A stretch of DNA of 64,000 nt, from NCBI GenBank assembly GCA_027484655.1, contig JAIXSM010000003.1, positions 1-64,000 of the forward strand, given 5' to 3'. The translations under genes and the position numbers were made by a program. Below the pieces are notes generated by a model. The model searched no databases and was not told the origin of the DNA. It saw only the letters and a list, made by a program, of their open reading frames with translations. Positions 55,621-64,000 of this stretch are shown here, in pieces (the stretch's first letter is position 1; every line of letters starts with the position of its first letter). The stretch comes from Hyphomicrobiales bacterium. Lineage in GTDB: Bacteria > Pseudomonadota > Alphaproteobacteria > Rhizobiales > Beijerinckiaceae.

Positions 55621-56073
55621 TCAGCCCTCCTTCGAAGCGGTTTCAATCGCGGCGATGATGTTGTGATAGGTGCCGCACCGGCAGATGTTGCCGTCCATAT
55701 GCTGCACGATCTGCTCGCGGGTCGGCTTCGGCGTCTTGGCGAGGAGTTCCGCCGCCTTCATGATCTGGCCGGACTGGCAGTAACCGCACTGGGGCACCTC
55801 GTGCCGAACCCACGCCTTCTGGAGGGGGTGCGACGAATTGGGGGAAAGCCCCTCGATCGTCGTGACGTTCTTGCCCGCGGCTTCCGACGCCAGCGTCTGG
55901 CAGGAGCGCAGCGCCTCGCCGTTGATGTGAATGGTGCAGGCGCCGCAAAGCCCGGCGCCGCAGCCGTATTTCGTGCCAGTCAGGCCGATCTGATCGCGGA
56001 TCACCCACAAAAGCGGCGTATCGGGCTTGGCGTCCACCGACACGGCGCGCCCGTTCAGATTGAATGAAACCAT
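55621..56073 (-). CDS. 2Fe-2S small subunit of molybdenum hydroxylase
   Basis: 150 residues. Plant-type 2Fe-2S domain (CGAGLCGACTIHINGEALRSC) and helical second 2Fe-2S domain (PQCGYCQSGQIMKAAELL, then NICRCGTYHNI). No signal of its own, so it is probably exported bound to the Tat-tagged large subunit. RBS GGAGGG. Co-translated with the large subunit. Confidence 0.95.
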   Translation of the reverse strand: MVSFNLNGRAVSVDAKPDTPLLWVIRDQIGLTGTKYGCGAGLCGACTIHINGEALRSCQTLASEAAGKNVTTIEGLSPNSSHPLQKAWVRHEVPQCGYCQSGQIMKAAELLAKTPKPTREQIVQHMDGNICRCGTYHNIIAAIETASKEG

Positions 56074-56172
56074 GTTCCCTCCAAAGCGGCGCGATCTCTT
56101 TTGGGTCTGCGCCAGATGTTGATGCTGCCATGACCGCCAGACGAGAGCAAACCTCCCCGCCCGCGCGGCGTT

Positions 56173-57147
56173 TTACTCAGGCTTGAGGCCCGCAGCGGCG
56201 ACGATCTTCGCCCACACCTCAAGCTCGGCGTTCAAACGCGCCCGCGTCGCCGCCGGCCCATCGCGCAGGACGAAGCCTGCGATACTCTCCATGAACTTGC
56301 GCGCGTCCTCGCCGCTCGACGCCTGATTGAGCCAGCCCGCCAGCTTTTCCACGATGGGCGCGGGCGTGCCCGCAGGCAGGTAGGCGCCCCACCAGGCGGA
56401 AAAGACGAAGCCCTTCAGCCCCGCCTCCTGCATTGTAGGAACATCAGGCATGCTCGCCAAACGCTCGGCGGTGGTGACAGCCAGCGCGCGCAACCGCCCC
56501 GCCCGCACCTGCCCCGACGCGAAGGTGCCGTCCAGAATGATGAAATCCAGCGCTCCGCTGGCGAGGTCGGCGACGGCGTCCGGGCCGTTCTTGTAGGCCA
56601 CGGGCGCAGTCTTCAGCCCCGTGAGCGTCTTGTAATACTCGCTGGTGACAAGCGACATCTGGTTCGCGTACCCGTACAAGCTGCGCGGCTTGGCGCGCAG
56701 AAGCTCGGTCAATTCCGCAACGCTCTTCACCGGAGACTGGGGCGCGACCGTCAGCACGAACGCGCTGTCCGAGAACAGGCCCACAGGGTCGAAGTCCTTG
56801 ATGGTGTCGAACCCCAGATCCTTGAACAGGAACCGGCTGCCGGCCATGTTCGAGTTGGCGGCGAACAGGATCGTGTAACCATCAGGCTTCGACTTGGCGA
56901 CCGTGCCGGCGGCGATGTTTGCGGTGGCGCCAGGGCGGTTTTCGACGACCACGGTCTGGCCGCTTACCTCCTCAAGCTTGCGCGCGAACCAGCGGCAGAG
57001 AATGTCGGCGCCGCTGCCAGCGGGAAAACCGACGATGACGCGGAGCGGCCGGGACGGCCAGTCGCCTGTCTGCGCGCTCGACGGCAGACCGGAGGCGGCA
57101 AAAGCGCCGGCTGTGAGCGCAAGCGCGCGGCGACGTGAGATAGCCAT
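56173..57147 (-). CDS. Bug family tripartite tricarboxylate-type solute-binding protein
   Basis: 324 residues. Signal with twin Arg (SRRRALALTAGAFAASGLP) and mature start near AQTGDWPSRPLRVIVGFPAGSGADILCRW, the Bug hallmark; VENRPGATANIAAG follows. Binds small carboxylates or aromatic acids in the periplasm. No TctA/TctB membrane genes nearby, common for Bug proteins. Located between the split hydratase beta genes and the hydroxylase, so its ligand is probably the operon's substrate or product. Confidence 0.92.
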   Translation of the reverse strand: MAISRRRALALTAGAFAASGLPSSAQTGDWPSRPLRVIVGFPAGSGADILCRWFARKLEEVSGQTVVVENRPGATANIAAGTVAKSKPDGYTILFAANSNMAGSRFLFKDLGFDTIKDFDPVGLFSDSAFVLTVAPQSPVKSVAELTELLRAKPRSLYGYANQMSLVTSEYYKTLTGLKTAPVAYKNGPDAVADLASGALDFIILDGTFASGQVRAGRLRALAVTTAERLASMPDVPTMQEAGLKGFVFSAWWGAYLPAGTPAPIVEKLAGWLNQASSGEDARKFMESIAGFVLRDGPAATRARLNAELEVWAKIVAAAGLKPE

Positions 57148-57199
57148 GGATGATCCTCCCTCTTCGTTGATTTTTGATCGTTACTGGCGCTGGCCCGTT

Positions 57200-57511
57200 T
57201 CAACCGCCCGGCGCGGGGGAGAGCCAGTTCTCCTGCAGGTCGATCTCGAGCGCGTCATCGGGCGCGCCGCGATAATCGGGCCACACATCCGCCTGACGAA
57301 AGCGCACTTCGTAGACGTTCTTGCGGTCGCCCTTGAAGCCAAAAGCGAGCGTCTCCGCGTTGCCGAACGCGCCGAAGCAACGTGTGACGACGCCGGTCTT
57401 GCCGCGGATGTAAACCGGGGTCCGGAAGTGGCCGACAGGGTAATCGTCGCGCACGAGAACACGGTCGCCCTCGCGGAAGCGCACGGTGGGAGACGCGCCG
57501 CTCACCGGCAC
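57200..57511 (-). CDS. Nitrile hydratase beta C-terminal half (SH3-like) / thiocyanate hydrolase alpha-like
   Basis: 103 residues with the NHase beta barrel domain: RFREGDRVLVRDDYPVGHFRTPVYIRGKTGVV, YEVRFRQADVWPDYRG, and the final LEIDLQENWLSPA. GTG start at 57511 with AGGAG upstream, overlapping the N-terminal-half gene by 10 bases. Together the two genes equal one ordinary beta subunit, so the beta chain is split, as in thiocyanate hydrolase and the toyocamycin three-subunit nitrile hydratase. Confidence 0.9.
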   Translation of the reverse strand: MPVSGASPTVRFREGDRVLVRDDYPVGHFRTPVYIRGKTGVVTRCFGAFGNAETLAFGFKGDRKNVYEVRFRQADVWPDYRGAPDDALEIDLQENWLSPAPGG

Positions 57512-57849
57512 TTCTCCTCTTCGCCCGGGCGCAGCTCCAGTTCGCCGCTCTCCTCGAGGCGCTTGCGCACTTCAGCGACTTTCGCGTCGATCTCATCCTG
57601 GGTGAGGACGCCCTTGTCGATCATTTGCCGCTGCAGCGAGGCGGTCCAGCGCTCGTAGTAGCTCAGGCGCTCGTAGGCGTCGTGGCCAAGCTGCTCGACG
57701 GTGCGGCGGTTCTCATGGCTGCTGACGAGGCCTTTCGCGCCAATGACGGCGCGCACGCCATCGATCTGCTTTTCCCAGAAGGCGAGATCATGGGTCGAGG
57801 TGTCGATGGGTCCGGCGTCGAGGCCGCCCACATCATGGGGTCCGCGCAT
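57502..57849 (-). CDS. Nitrile hydratase beta N-terminal half / thiocyanate hydrolase beta-like
   Basis: 115 residues. It opens MRGPHDVGGLDAGPID, the NHase beta start, then YERLSYYERWTASLQRQMIDKGVLTQDEID. ATG at 57849 with GGAG upstream. First gene of the minus-strand hydratase operon, divergent from the iron permease gene (130-base spacer). Cobalt nitrile-hydratase activators share this N-terminal fold, so a dual role as a cobalt chaperone cannot be excluded. Confidence 0.9.
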   Translation of the reverse strand: MRGPHDVGGLDAGPIDTSTHDLAFWEKQIDGVRAVIGAKGLVSSHENRRTVEQLGHDAYERLSYYERWTASLQRQMIDKGVLTQDEIDAKVAEVRKRLEESGELELRPGEEEKCR

Positions 57850-57979
57850 GTCAACTCCTCCCTTTTGTCGTGATCATGACGGCACGCTCGCGCGTTCGCA
57901 AGTAGCCCTCTTGAGGCGGCCCGGTTGAGGCGAGCGCCGGGTCCGCTACCCTGCAGGGTCGGCACTTTGGAGGCGATCC

Positions 57980-58414
57980 ATGGAAAAGACGTTCACGCGA
58001 TTCGCAAACGCGGTGTCCCGCGCCGCAGGACGGCCCCTCACCTTCGTCGTCTGCTGCGCGTCGATTATCATATGGGGCGCGACCGGACCGCTGTTTGGCT
58101 TTTCCGATAGCTGGCAGCTCGTCGTGAACACGACGACGACGATCATCACCTTTCTGATGGTGTTCCTGATTCAGAACACCCAGAACCGGGACGGCGCCGC
58201 CATTCAGGCCAAGCTCGACGAACTGCTGCGCGCTGTATCGGACGCCCGCAATGACTTTATCGGCATCGAGCATCTGACCGAGCGCGAACTCGCCGAGATT
58301 CTGGCGGAGGTGGAGCGGGAGACTGTTGGGGAACTCCCCGGCGCCGGGGGAATGCGGAAGGTCGAGCTGCTGCGCGCCTCCTTCGAGCGGATGGCGCGCA
58401 CGCAGGGCCTGTAA
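57980..58414 (+). CDS. Low-affinity iron permease family protein
   Basis: 144 residues. FTRFANAVSRAAGRPLTFVVCCASIIIWG and NTTTTIITFLMVFLIQNTQNRDGAAIQAKLDELL form the conserved family core: two membrane helices then a cytoplasmic helix. The C-terminal half is charged and coiled. RBS GGAGG. It ends one base before the guaB stop on the opposite strand. Transport of iron by bacterial members is not established. Confidence 0.9.
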   Translation: MEKTFTRFANAVSRAAGRPLTFVVCCASIIIWGATGPLFGFSDSWQLVVNTTTTIITFLMVFLIQNTQNRDGAAIQAKLDELLRAVSDARNDFIGIEHLTERELAEILAEVERETVGELPGAGGMRKVELLRASFERMARTQGL

Positions 58415-59917
<1,503 letters not shown>

Positions 59918-60051
59918 CTAGGCGTGGGGACGCCGATACGGGAAGAGCCAGCGGAGCAAAACTCGCCGGCAGGATTGGCGAGAGTTCATAGCATGCGCTC
60001 ATCCCCGCGCAAAGCGCCGGCAAGCTCGTTCTGCCCCTCCGAAGCGACACC

Positions 60052-61371
60052 TCAGCTGAGCCACCGCACCAGCGTGAGGGAAAGTGCGGGAAACGCCGCC
60101 AGCAGCGCGAGGCGCGCGGCGTCCGCCACGAGAAATGGCAGCACGCCCCGGTACGTGGCCGCCATGGGCACGTCGCGGGCGACCGCGCTGACGACGAACA
60201 CGTTGAGGCCGATCGGCGGCGCCGTCAGGCCCATACCAACGACGACGAGGACGAGCACGCCGAACCAGATCGCTGTCTCTTCCGCGCCGAGGCCGAAATC
60301 GAGGCCCGCGACGATGGGAAAGAAAACCGGCAGCGTAAGCAACAGCATGGCCAGTTCATCCATCACAGCGCCGAGCAGGATGTAGAACGCCAGCAGCACG
60401 CCCAGAATGACATATGGCGGCAGTTGCAGCTCGCCGATCCACCCGGCGGCGAGCATGGGAAGCTGCGACAGCGCCAGGAACGCGTTGAAGACCTCGGAGC
60501 CCAACAGAATGATGAAGATCATCCCCGTAGTGCTCGCGGTTTGCAGCAGCGCGCGCCGGATTTCTTCCAGCCCCAGCGAGCCCGTGAGGAACCCCGCCGC
60601 GAACATCGCAGCGACGCCCACAGACGCACCCTCGGTCGGCGTGAAGACGCCGCCGTAGATGCCGCCCACCACGATGCAGGCGATGAGCAACGCCGGCCAC
60701 GCGCCAACGAGTGCGCGCAGGGGCGGCTCTCCCTCGGCGCGGTGCTGCACGGGCGCCCATTCAGGGCGTAGCCGCGCGACGACGGCGATCACCACGCAAT
60801 AAAAGGCCGCCGCGATGAGGCCGGGGATCAGAGCCGCCATAAAAAGCTTGGCGATGTTCTGTTCGGTGGCGATGGCGTAGACCACGAGGATCACGGACGG
60901 CGGAATGAGGATGCCCAGCGTCCCGCCGACAGCGATGACGCCGGTGGAAAATCCACCCTCGTAGCCGTAGCGCCGCAGTTCCGGCAGGGCCGCGCGACCG
61001 AAAGTGGCCGTGGTCGCCACAGACGAGCCGCAGATGGCGCCGAAACCGGTGCAAGAGATGATAACCGCATACGCAAGCCCGCCGCGCAGACGCCCAACGA
61101 GCGCGGCCGCGGCGCGAAACAATTTGGTGGAAAGGCCGGATTGCTCCGCGAGAGCGCCCATCAGCACGAACAGCGGAATCACCGAGAGCGTGTAGTTGGC
61201 GAACTGGTGATACGAGTTGGTCTTCATGTACGCGAGAAACGCGTGCCAGCTCGACAGATAGGCGTAGCCCGCAGCTCCTGTGGCGAGCATCGCCAGCCCC
61301 ACGGGCATCCGCGCGGCGATCAGCGCCAGCAGAACGGCAAAACCGCCAACGCCCAGCCATGCCTCGGTCAT
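60052..61371 (-). CDS. dctM: TRAP transporter large permease (DctM)
   Basis: 439-residue membrane protein with about twelve helices. It opens GGFAVLLALIAARMPVGLAM; IPLFVLMGALAEQSGLS and GGTLGILIPPSVILVVYAI are DctM signatures. Its ATG overlaps the dctQ stop by 4 bases. Last gene of the P-Q-M operon. Confidence 0.93.
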   Translation of the reverse strand: MTEAWLGVGGFAVLLALIAARMPVGLAMLATGAAGYAYLSSWHAFLAYMKTNSYHQFANYTLSVIPLFVLMGALAEQSGLSTKLFRAAAALVGRLRGGLAYAVIISCTGFGAICGSSVATTATFGRAALPELRRYGYEGGFSTGVIAVGGTLGILIPPSVILVVYAIATEQNIAKLFMAALIPGLIAAAFYCVVIAVVARLRPEWAPVQHRAEGEPPLRALVGAWPALLIACIVVGGIYGGVFTPTEGASVGVAAMFAAGFLTGSLGLEEIRRALLQTASTTGMIFIILLGSEVFNAFLALSQLPMLAAGWIGELQLPPYVILGVLLAFYILLGAVMDELAMLLLTLPVFFPIVAGLDFGLGAEETAIWFGVLVLVVVGMGLTAPPIGLNVFVVSAVARDVPMAATYRGVLPFLVADAARLALLAAFPALSLTLVRWLS

Positions 61372-61859
61372 CGCGCCCGCCTCAGCAAGACGGTGGCAGC
61401 GGCGAGCGCCGCAAAGGCCAGCAGAGCCACAAGCGCCGTCGACACCGCAAGCGCCGGCCAAAGCGCGAGCCGCGCCACCATGGTCTCCTCGCCCGAGCGC
61501 CACGCATCGACCACGCCGGGCCACATGGCCCAGCCAATTGCGCCCATCATGAGCGCGTAGACGAGATCCCACGCGGCGTCGATGCGCTCACGCGCCCTCA
61601 TGGACAGGCGGGCGGTGAAGGCGTCCACGACGATGTTCGCGCGCTCCGTCTGGCAGAACGGCAGGAAGGCGAACACCGCGAGCGCCGTCCCCATCTGCAC
61701 GAACTCGAAGTCGCCGGGCACGGGCATGCCGGACACCCACCGCATCGCGACACTCGTCGTCACGAGCGCCGCGAGCGCGCAAACCAGCGCCCCGCCGCAC
61801 AGCGCCACGGCGCGGGTGATGCGGGCAAGGAGCGAGGCCGCTGGGGGTTCGGGTATCAC
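61368..61859 (-). CDS. dctQ: TRAP transporter small permease (DctQ)
   Basis: 163 residues with four membrane helices; conserved VSGMPVPGDFEFVQMGTALAVF and CQTERANIVVDAF. GTG start at 61859 overlapping the dctP stop (GTGA). Confidence 0.92.
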   Translation of the reverse strand: MIPEPPAASLLARITRAVALCGGALVCALAALVTTSVAMRWVSGMPVPGDFEFVQMGTALAVFAFLPFCQTERANIVVDAFTARLSMRARERIDAAWDLVYALMMGAIGWAMWPGVVDAWRSGEETMVARLALWPALAVSTALVALLAFAALAAATVLLRRAR

Positions 61860-62908
61860 GCGGCGTTCTTTGCGATGCGCTTGCGCACATCCTCAATGAG
61901 CGCAAGACCATCGGCGCCGCGGGCTTTCATCTGCTCCGCCCATTGGGCGTGGATGGGCTCGCAGGCCTTCATCCACAAGACTTTATCGGCCTCGGACAGC
62001 GTCGCGAACGTGTTGCGCCCACCCTTGCGCACGGCGGCCTCAACTTCCGCGCTCGATGCGTCAGAGGAGGCGCCAGCGGCGCGCGCGAACGTCCCGCCGG
62101 TTGTGTCATCGATGATCTGGCGGAATTCGACCGGCAGCCCTTCAAAGCGCGCCTTGTTCATGACCATGAAGAAGGTCGCTGTGTAGAGCGTCGGGTTGCC
62201 GGGAACGTCGAGATGATTGCGCGCGAGATCCGGCAACTTGATGGACGGCGCCACCTCCCACGGCACGACGGCGCCGTCGAGCACCCGCTGGGCGAGGCTT
62301 TCCGGCACCTGCGTCACCGGCATTCCGATGGGCGCGGCGCCTGCCGCCCGCAACGCCTCGCCGGCAAGGCGCGTGGGAAACCGCAGCTTGAGGCCCTTCA
62401 GGTCAGCGAGGGACTCCATCTTCCGCGTGGCATGGATCACGCCGCCGTCATGGCACCAGAAGGACAGAAGCTTCACGTCCCGCGTGTCGGCGCCCAGATG
62501 GGCCTGCGCGAACTCCCACGCGGCCGGAGACGTAACGGCGCTGCGCCGGTCAGCGATGAAGGGCAGCTCGAAGGCTTCCGTCATGGGAAAGCGTCCGGGC
62601 GTATAGCCGGGCAGCGTGTAGACGATATCAACCACGCCGTCGCGGGCCTGATCGAACAGTTGCGGCGGCGTTCCCCCCAGTTGCATGGCGGGAAACACCT
62701 GCACGCGCAGCTTGCCCTGCGATGCAGCTTCAACCTGTTTCGCCCAGGGCGCGATGACGCGGGCGTGGACGTTGGAGACAGCCGGCAAAAAATGATGGAG
62801 GCGCAGGGTGATGGCGGCCTGCGCCCGGGCCCCGCTCACGCGCAGGACCGCAGGGGCGGCGATCAGGCCGGCCGCCGCGGCCATGAGCTGTCGTCTTGTG
62901 AGTGTCAT
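61856..62908 (-). CDS. dctP: TRAP transporter solute-binding protein (DctP)
   Basis: 350 residues. Twin-Arg-type signal (TRRQLMAAAAGLIAAPAVL). DctP fold: LRLHHFLPAVSNVHARVIAPWAKQVE, LADLKGLKLRFPTRLAGEALRAAGAAP (with the carboxylate-binding Arg) and VTQVPESLAQRVLDGA. The ATG at 62908 is preferred over the longer frame. Divergent from a ThDP enzyme gene, suggesting uptake of a 2-oxo or hydroxy acid that the enzyme uses (inference). Confidence 0.93.
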   Translation of the reverse strand: MTLTRRQLMAAAAGLIAAPAVLRVSGARAQAAITLRLHHFLPAVSNVHARVIAPWAKQVEAASQGKLRVQVFPAMQLGGTPPQLFDQARDGVVDIVYTLPGYTPGRFPMTEAFELPFIADRRSAVTSPAAWEFAQAHLGADTRDVKLLSFWCHDGGVIHATRKMESLADLKGLKLRFPTRLAGEALRAAGAAPIGMPVTQVPESLAQRVLDGAVVPWEVAPSIKLPDLARNHLDVPGNPTLYTATFFMVMNKARFEGLPVEFRQIIDDTTGGTFARAAGASSDASSAEVEAAVRKGGRNTFATLSEADKVLWMKACEPIHAQWAEQMKARGADGLALIEDVRKRIAKNAA

Positions 62909-63050
62909 TGGTGTGCCCCCGCCCGCGCGCCAACGCGCCGCGTGGGGGTAGGTAGCACCCTCGCCCGCCGATGCAACCGGCACAGCCGCTCGCGTTCCTT
63001 GACCCGCCGGAGCCGGGCGTCCGACAATGGCGGCGGGAGGAAGCAAACAT

Positions 63051-64000
63051 ATGAAAAACCGTCTTGATGGGGGCGAAGCGACGCTCGATGCGTTCAGGCG
63101 TCTGGGGATCGACTACATCATGTCGTCGCCCGGCTCCGAGTGGAGCCCCGTCTGGGAGGCGATGTCGCGCCAGACAGAGAGCCATGCTGCCGGCCCCCGC
63201 TTTCTGGACTGCTGGCACGAGACCCTCGCCGTGGACATGGCGCTGGGCTACACAGCCTTCACCGGCAAGATGCAGGCGGTTCTCCTGCACGCCGGCGTCG
63301 GCCTCATGCATGGCGCCATGGGATTGCTCACCGCGACCAAGGCCGAACTGCCGATGCTGGTGCTGTCCGGCGAATCCACGACCTACGGCGACGATCCCCA
63401 AATCCCCGTTGAGCCTCAATGGTATGGCGGCGTCAGCGAGGGCGGCGCACACCGGTTCGTGGCGCCCGTGGTGAAGTACGCCACGCACGCAGCCCATGGG
63501 GCCACCCTCGTCAACACCATCGCCCGCGCTGGCGAGATCGCCCAGCGTCTGCCGCGCGGCCCAGCGTATGTGAACGTTGCGCTTGAGGCCATGCTGGCCG
63601 ACTGGCGCAAGCCCGAGGAGAGCCGCCCCTACCCGCCCGCCCCGCGCACCCGGCCCCTGCCGGAGGATGTGGAGGCTGTCGCGGCGCTTGTCCGCGCGGC
63701 GTCGAAGCCCGTGATCGTGACGGAGGCCGCCGGCCGTGATCCTGCCGGGTTCGAAGCCTTGTCGGCGTTCGCCGCCGATCTCGCGATTCCCGTCATCGCA
63801 GTGCGCGGCGCGCCCTACACAAACCTCGCCCGCAGCCACGAGATGTGGGCCGGCTACGCTGAGTTCTCCCACCTGGACGAGGCGGACCTGATCCTTGTCG
63901 TCGAGGCGCGCACGCCGTTCAATCCGCCCTCACGGCGCCCGGGCACAGGCCCTGTCGTCGTCATCGGAGAGAACCCGCTGAAGACGCATCTGGGCTATCA
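63051..64000 (+). CDS. Thiamine-diphosphate-dependent enzyme (acetolactate synthase/decarboxylase-like), 5' part
   Basis: At least 316 residues, open at the window edge. N-terminal ThDP-binding Pyr domain: RLGIDYIMSSPGSEW, the activating Glu in CWHETLAVDMALGY, then AFTGKMQAVLLHAGVGLMHG; the central domain begins near residue 205 (VEAVAALVRAASKPVIV). The GSEW segment differs from the usual GG/GNxE of acetolactate synthase, so the substrate may differ. RBS GGGAGG ten bases before the ATG at 63051. The cofactor-binding GDG motif lies beyond the end. Confidence 0.85.
   Translation, partial: MKNRLDGGEATLDAFRRLGIDYIMSSPGSEWSPVWEAMSRQTESHAAGPRFLDCWHETLAVDMALGYTAFTGKMQAVLLHAGVGLMHGAMGLLTATKAELPMLVLSGESTTYGDDPQIPVEPQWYGGVSEGGAHRFVAPVVKYATHAAHGATLVNTIARAGEIAQRLPRGPAYVNVALEAMLADWRKPEESRPYPPAPRTRPLPEDVEAVAALVRAASKPVIVTEAAGRDPAGFEALSAFAADLAIPVIAVRGAPYTNLARSHEMWAGYAEFSHLDEADLILVVEARTPFNPPSRRPGTGPVVVIGENPLKTHLGY

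Overview
The window is GC-rich, densely coded DNA from an alphaproteobacterium, most likely Hyphomicrobiales/Rhizobiales or a near relative. Lineage evidence: a suf operon preceded by an Irr/ICE-type palindrome, an NDUFA12 homologue beside a DUF2155 protein, a B12-dependent NrdJ, EcfG-type general-stress promoters, and guaA, rsmB and guaB close together. No insertion sequence, prophage or CRISPR array was seen. Most genes start at ATG with GGAG-like ribosome binding sites; several starts were moved inward from the longest reading frame for that reason.

Layout. 0-1 kb: a single-domain response regulator and a CsbD stress protein, each behind a GGAAC-N16-CGTT (EcfG) promoter. 1.1-7.1 kb: a lipid-modification cluster (two CFA-synthase-like methyltransferases, DUF1365, FAD oxidoreductase, DUF1295) plus a DUF2177 membrane protein, with three matching ECF promoters TGATCY-N16-CGTA. 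7.3-14.8 kb: one minus-strand catabolic operon (DapA-family aldolase, 3-hydroxyanthranilate dioxygenase, a Liv-type ABC importer, and a probable RidA/arylformamidase fusion). 14.9-22.2 kb: an EEP-family nuclease/phosphatase, a membrane-anchored TAXI protein and a four-gene Gld-type ABC system. 22.4-25.1 kb: a decarboxylase-type amidohydrolase, an AEC carrier and two paralogous secreted Cys proteins. 25.2-34.6 kb: serS and the suf operon, with a MNT/HEPN pair between sufB and sufC. 34.6-43.1 kb: hydrolase, degenerate thioredoxin-like protein, anmK, tyrS, an intergenic repeat field, nrdJ. 43.7-47.2 kb: NDUFA12 homologue, small secreted proteins, tRNA-Cys, tRNA-Asn, LVIVD-repeat protein. 47.2-49.1 kb: mosaic repeats around an AT-richer orphan gene. 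49.1-59.9 kb: guaA, rsmB and guaB, with a nitrile/thiocyanate hydratase plus molybdenum hydroxylase operon between rsmB and guaB. 60-64 kb: a TRAP transporter and a divergent thiamine-diphosphate enzyme cut by the window end.

Best candidates for something new: (i) the 52.4-57.9 kb operon, in which a split-beta cobalt nitrile hydratase with a 14-histidine N-terminus is co-transcribed with a Tat-exported molybdenum hydroxylase and a Bug binding protein; (ii) the ECF regulon around the unusual fatty-acid methyltransferases; (iii) the nucleotidyltransferase/HEPN pair translationally coupled to sufB; (iv) the RidA-hydrolase fusion in the 3-hydroxyanthranilate operon. Function calls rest on motifs read by eye; no database search was run.
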